From Funneliformis mosseae (Eukaryota > Glomeromycota > Glomeromycetes > Glomerales > Glomeraceae): a DNA stretch of 12,552 nt. The position numbers were made by a program, and so were the translations under genes. The notes beneath the pieces are model-generated. The model did not search any database. It was not told the DNA's origin and saw nothing but the letters and a program-made list of their open reading frames with translations. Shown one piece after another: positions 9,216 through 12,552 of this stretch. The DNA lies in contig CAJVPP010003116.1 in assembly GCA_910592005.1 (NCBI GenBank), positions 1 through 12,552 of the forward strand, given 5' to 3'. Within the stretch, counting starts at the first letter, position 1, and each line of letters starts with the position of its first letter.

Positions 9216-9578
9216 ATAGTAGACTTATATATTACCTTATTGATTATTTATCAATCATATATAAATAAATTATCATATTATATAAAATCAATTGATCCTA
9301 AATTAAAAGTTTTAGACAATATAGCATATGATTAAACAAATTTTACAAATCAATAAATTCAATATTTTAAATTATATAAAATGTGATTTTAAAATAGTAA
9401 ATAAAAATTAAGCATCATAAATAAAGTTAGCTTAGGATAAAATAAATAATTAAGTAAATTACATAATAAATTAATTTTTAGATTTTTAATATTTGAGCAA
9501 AGTCATATATACGTAGTTAAATTATATTAATCATTAATTTTCTAGTGAAAATTTAACATATATTATTATGTAAGATTT

Positions 9579-9624
9579 CTGATCAGAGCATTTTTATATG
9601 TGATAAAAATGAATAAATGATCAG
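9579..9624. repeat. interrupted hairpin in the AT desert
   Basis: Two arm pairs stack in register: CTGATCA (9579-9585) with TGATCAG (9618-9624), and CATTTTTAT (9589-9597) with ATAAAAATG (9603-9611). They form 16 base pairs with an asymmetric internal loop (3 and 6 nt) and a 5-nt apical loop. The surrounding 9480-9660 is a little richer in G than the rest of the desert, so this may be a trace of an older element. Confidence 0.5.
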
Positions 9625-10554
9625 CAAATTGATCGATAAAATATGATAAAATTAAGTATATCTGTTATACTACATAATGTATTACTAGATAAATATTAGA
9701 AAAATCAATACTTATATCAAATTATATTTATTTTAATCATTATTTAAATTTTATTATTTTTCTAATATAACATAATTTTTTAATATTACTTATCTTCAAT
9801 TTCTCTATGATATATATTTTTATTTTTATTTAATAAATTAAGTTGTAATAAATATGATTATATCTTAACTGTATTGCATAATAAATTATTATTTTTATTT
9901 TTTTTATATATTTTAATTAAATTTAGAAGTTTATTAAAAAAAGATTTTTTTAATTATTTTTTTTTATAACTGTTAAAGTTATTTTTTTACTATATTTTAG
10001 TATTAATTAATTTTGATAATATCAAATTAATTATATCAATTAATATTTATTATAAATTATTAATAAAATAATTATGTCTATCAAAATAAATTTAATTAAT
10101 AATTTATTAATTCATATTGAAGTATATTTTTTATATTTAAAAGAAAATCTAGATTATAACAAAATTTTTTAATAGTATTTCAAAAAAATGTGTAGATATT
10201 TTAAGTATTTATATATATATATATTATAATTAAATATAATAAAAATAATAGACCAATTTTTTAATATACCTAAATTTTTCATAATTCTCTATTAAAAATA
10301 ATAATTTTATTAAATTTAATTTTGTAACCTAAAAGCAATTTCTTTAAATATTTTTTTCTTAGTTACATTTACATTATATTTTATTTATATAAATTAAAGC
10401 ATAAGATATACTAAAATATATTTTTACTATTAAAATTAATAAAAATATAAATAATAATTTAATAATTACAATAGTTAAATAATTATTTACTTTTTGCTTT
10501 TTTATTAAAGTTTTTAATAGACTAGTCGCATATGACTTAGATTAGATTATGAAG

Positions 10555-10668
10555 GTAACTTCATAGTCTGCCGGTATCTTCATAATATAATAGTAACTTC
10601 ATAGTCTGCTGGTATCTTTATAATATAATAGTAACTTTATACTCTGCCAGTATCTTCATAATATAACG
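10555..10668 (+). repeat. three tandem copies of a 38-bp unit made of two 19-bp halves
   Basis: Units start at 10555, 10593 and 10631 with few mismatches. The first half reads GTAACTTCATAGTCTGCCG and the second GTATCTTCATAATATAATA; they agree at 12 of 19 positions, mostly at the 5' end, so the 38-bp unit looks like a doubled 19-mer. Degenerate half-units continue to the right, for example near 10700 and at 10810-10828. The array lies just after the edge of the AT-rich desert. Confidence 0.85.
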
Positions 10669-11365
10669 TAGTATCATAATCTAATTACATAGTCTGATGG
10701 TAACTTTATAACTTATTATTCGTAATCTTATTGTGATTTTATAACTTACTTATGAGTACCTTCTTTATATTTGTAGCATTGTTTTAAATGTTTCCTGTAT
10801 AATATAGTGGTAACTTCATAGTCTAATAGTAATTGATAGTGCTTTATTTTAATGATGATATCATAATTTAATGACTGCTTTCTTCTTATTTCCAATTCGT
10901 TTACATAATAAAATCTATATTGTTAGTTCTGGCTTTCCAGTCTTCTTTGAATATCTAATTATATAATAAGGGTGCTGATCCTCTATATTATTTTGAATAC
11001 TAGTTTTATATTAAAAATTTGTGCCTATTTAGTTGCCTTTAGGATGCTGAAAAAAAATGACAGTAGTACAGTAGATCTGCGATTAATTTTGACTGATCTT
11101 TTGGGTATGTGATTTGTGAATTCAGCTTAACATTATAATAGTAAATTGATAATATCCTGAAACTATCATAGAACTGGCAGGAACCAGAGTATTACTATTA
11201 GTTCATTAGTTTCAGATCAGCTTGGATGCTAAGTTATTATGCCCAAAGATCTGGCTGAAATTGTAGAATAATATTGGCTGAATTTATATTACATCCTATT
11301 ACGTCAGTCATATAATCCTGTTATAACACTGAACACTCTCTGCTAATATTGTTATAAGACATTGA
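10669..11365. other. degenerate repeat tail, then unrecognised non-coding DNA
   Basis: Up to about 10870 the sequence keeps scattered pieces of the 38-bp repeat (GTAACTT, CATAGTCT). After that, 10870-11365 is moderately AT-rich with no open frame of note and no element ends I can recognise. Short readable peptides, such as PKDLAEIVE near 11240, hint at a decayed coding sequence but are too short to assign. Confidence 0.4.
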
Positions 11366-11472
11366 TGGGACACTGTTGGGATGTTGATAGGACATATATG
11401 GGACAGATAGGACCTTTAGGACATAGTGTAGGATAGGTTAAGACATATAGCTAAAATATATAGCTAGGACGA
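11366..11472 (+). repeat. GGACA-rich degenerate repeat
   Basis: Variants of GGGACA or AGGACA recur about every 10-20 bp over roughly 100 bp (near 11368, 11389, 11400, 11408, 11418 and 11467, with GGATA and AGACA variants between). The spacing is irregular, so this is either an old short tandem array or a motif cluster. Confidence 0.5.
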
Positions 11473-11572
11473 CAAATCTCTGAGACATCAAAAATGTATA
11501 TCACTATTCTCTATTATATAATATAGCAAATTCTATTAGTTGGGTATGATATACATTTCTATGGCTGATTCA

Positions 11573-11748
11573 TTTGATTGCCAGAAGTGTATCATTTCAC
11601 AATCCAATTATTACCTATTAGTTGCTAGTATGTGTATGCTGATTTCGCATTCTAAAGTTGGAGGTGCAATATGTATTATCTTGGCCTAAACCCTTTTGAT
11701 TACCAGAAGTGCACTATTTCGCAATCTAACTATTGCCTATTTGTTGCT
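11573..11748 (+). repeat. diverged direct repeat, two copies about 122 bp apart
   Basis: Positions 11573-11626 and 11695-11748 match at 45 of 54 bases without gaps. Eight of the nine differences are transitions. Similarity seems to extend about 35 bp to the left of each copy at a lower level, and a weaker third copy may lie near 11484-11560. The repeat is non-coding in all frames. Confidence 0.75.
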
Positions 11749-11750
11749 GA

Positions 11751-12370
11751 TGTAATAGTAGGATATTATAAGTACTTCTGAGGTCTGATCATGATTTAAT
11801 TTAGATTAAGATAATGAGTATACTATTTTTTGAGCTTTTTAGAGCAAAAATTTTATTGGATTACCTCCTAAGGCAGAGTTTGTTATAAGAGAAAGCATTC
11901 TTTTTTTATTTTATCTTGTTCCTGTATTATCTTCTTTAAGTGTCTTAGATGTCCTAGTAAAATAAAGTTCTAGAGAAAAAAATAAATTTTTTCTATGATA
12001 TCTTTTCAGTATATATATCAGTATGCTATATGTATACTATAGGTATGCTATATTTTTGCTATACCTATAGATAAAAAAAATAAAAAGTAAAGAAGTCTGA
12101 AATTTTCTAGATCACTTAAGACACCTAGGGCAGACCATTTAAAAAATCATTTTAATATTCTAATAAAGTTAATTTGCTATTTTACTTTTGCCTCTGAAAG
12201 TCAAAAATTTTTTAAGGCAGATTTTTCTAAGGCATTTAGCTTCTTTTTATGATAATATGTTTTCAAATGATACTTATTTACATGTAAATTACACATATCA
12301 TGTGTTGAGATAGTGGTTTTCTACATTGTTTGCAAGGGTTTTGCTAGTGACTTTTTCTAGAGTTCTGAAT
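11751..12370. other. non-coding, AT-rich, with one short hairpin
   Basis: No gene or recognisable element is seen. The words TAAGGCAG or similar recur near 11869, 12128 and 12214, which may be traces of another old repeat. A perfect hairpin lies inside at 12037-12070 and is listed separately. Confidence 0.4.
12037..12070. repeat. perfect 10-bp inverted repeat with a 14-nt loop
   Basis: CTATAGGTAT at 12037-12046 is the exact reverse complement of ATACCTATAG at 12061-12070. Related words (GTATGCTATA) precede it at about 12021-12030. The hairpin is not followed by features that would make it a known terminator or RNA. Confidence 0.7.
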
Positions 12371-12537
12371 GAGTCGAGTTGAGTCAAGTTTAAAGACTAA
12401 CTCTATTCGACTCATTTTTTTCGAGTCAAGTCAAGTCAAATTTATTTTATAAAATCTTTCAATTTAATTTGATTTGAGTTATATAAATTTTAAACTCGAC
12501 TCAATTTGACTCGACTCAATTTTAACTCGATTCGATT
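12371..12537. repeat. GAGTC/GACTC inverted repeat at the right edge
   Basis: The left arm 12371-12394 (GAGTCGAGTT then GAGTCAAGTTTAAA) pairs with 12489-12517 on the opposite strand with one mismatch and a 5-bp insertion. Between and beyond the arms the pentamers GAGTC, GACTC, CAAGTC and ACTCGA recur about ten times. The right side probably continues past the window. It could be a fold-back or miniature element, or a pentamer minisatellite that has partly inverted. Confidence 0.7.
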
Positions 12538-12552
12538 TTGAAAAAAAAATAA

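Larger units (their letters stand above)
6551..10500. other. very AT-rich gene desert, CpG-poor
   Basis: About 4 kb have no supportable gene. From about 6800 sampled 60-base lines contain only 4-5 G or C, and stop codons are dense in all frames. Between 7001 and 10500 I see by eye about three CpG (8159, 9512, 9632) against roughly two dozen GpC, a strong skew that base composition alone does not explain. The short frame at 6546-6752 is low complexity and not credible. No transposon ends, tRNA or long tandem repeats are evident. Heterochromatin built from decayed repeats is the simplest reading; a centromere-like or misjoined segment is possible. Confidence 0.6.

Noticed and set aside
6800..10500. 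Mitochondrial DNA insert
   Set aside because: The composition is similar to mitochondrial spacer, but no mitochondrial gene, rRNA or tRNA fragment is readable.

Overview
The window reads as nuclear DNA of an AT-rich filamentous fungus. The short GT-AG introns (62-100 bp), the Asn and Gln/His homopolymers, the long A/T tracts and the low GC fit a Glomeromycotina (arbuscular mycorrhizal) genome best. That placement is inference from style and gene content; no marker gene is present. Three spliced protein genes occupy about 1.66-6.16 kb, and the rest is non-coding and repetitive.

Layout. 1-1662: gene-free, with a possible decayed Tc1/mariner 3' end at the far left and AAT and AT microsatellites. 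1663-3895 (minus): a two-exon gene for a 710-residue, probably nuclear, unrecognised protein with two related N-terminal modules, a His/Gln tract, an acidic block and a basic block. 3896-4456: divergent promoter with T21 and A16 tracts. 4457-5649 (plus): a five- or six-exon TMEM223-like mitochondrial inner-membrane protein. 5740-6163 (minus): a two-exon CHCHD5/Mix14-like protein with four CX9C motifs, convergent with the TMEM223-like gene and 90 bp from it. 6164-6550: its upstream region, with a 17-bp palindrome and a TCCGA-rich island. 6551-10500: a very AT-rich gene desert (sampled lines contain only 4-5 G/C per 60 bases) with very few CpG. 10501-12552: an abrupt return to higher GC, with degenerate repeats (38-bp, about 122-bp, GGACA-rich) and a GAGTC/GACTC inverted repeat at the right edge.

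Function. The two recognised genes are both mitochondrial: TMEM223 is linked in humans to mitoribosome contact and cytochrome c oxidase biogenesis, and CHCHD5/Mix14 is a disulfide-relay substrate of the intermembrane space. Their tail-to-tail arrangement could allow overlapping 3' ends, but nothing shows a shared pathway. I found no RNA gene, CRISPR array or intact transposon. The most interesting items are an 81-bp, frame-preserving, stop-free candidate intron in the TMEM223-like gene whose retention would add a hydrophobic helix, the internal duplication in the 710-residue protein, and the transition-biased, CpG-poor decay of the right half.
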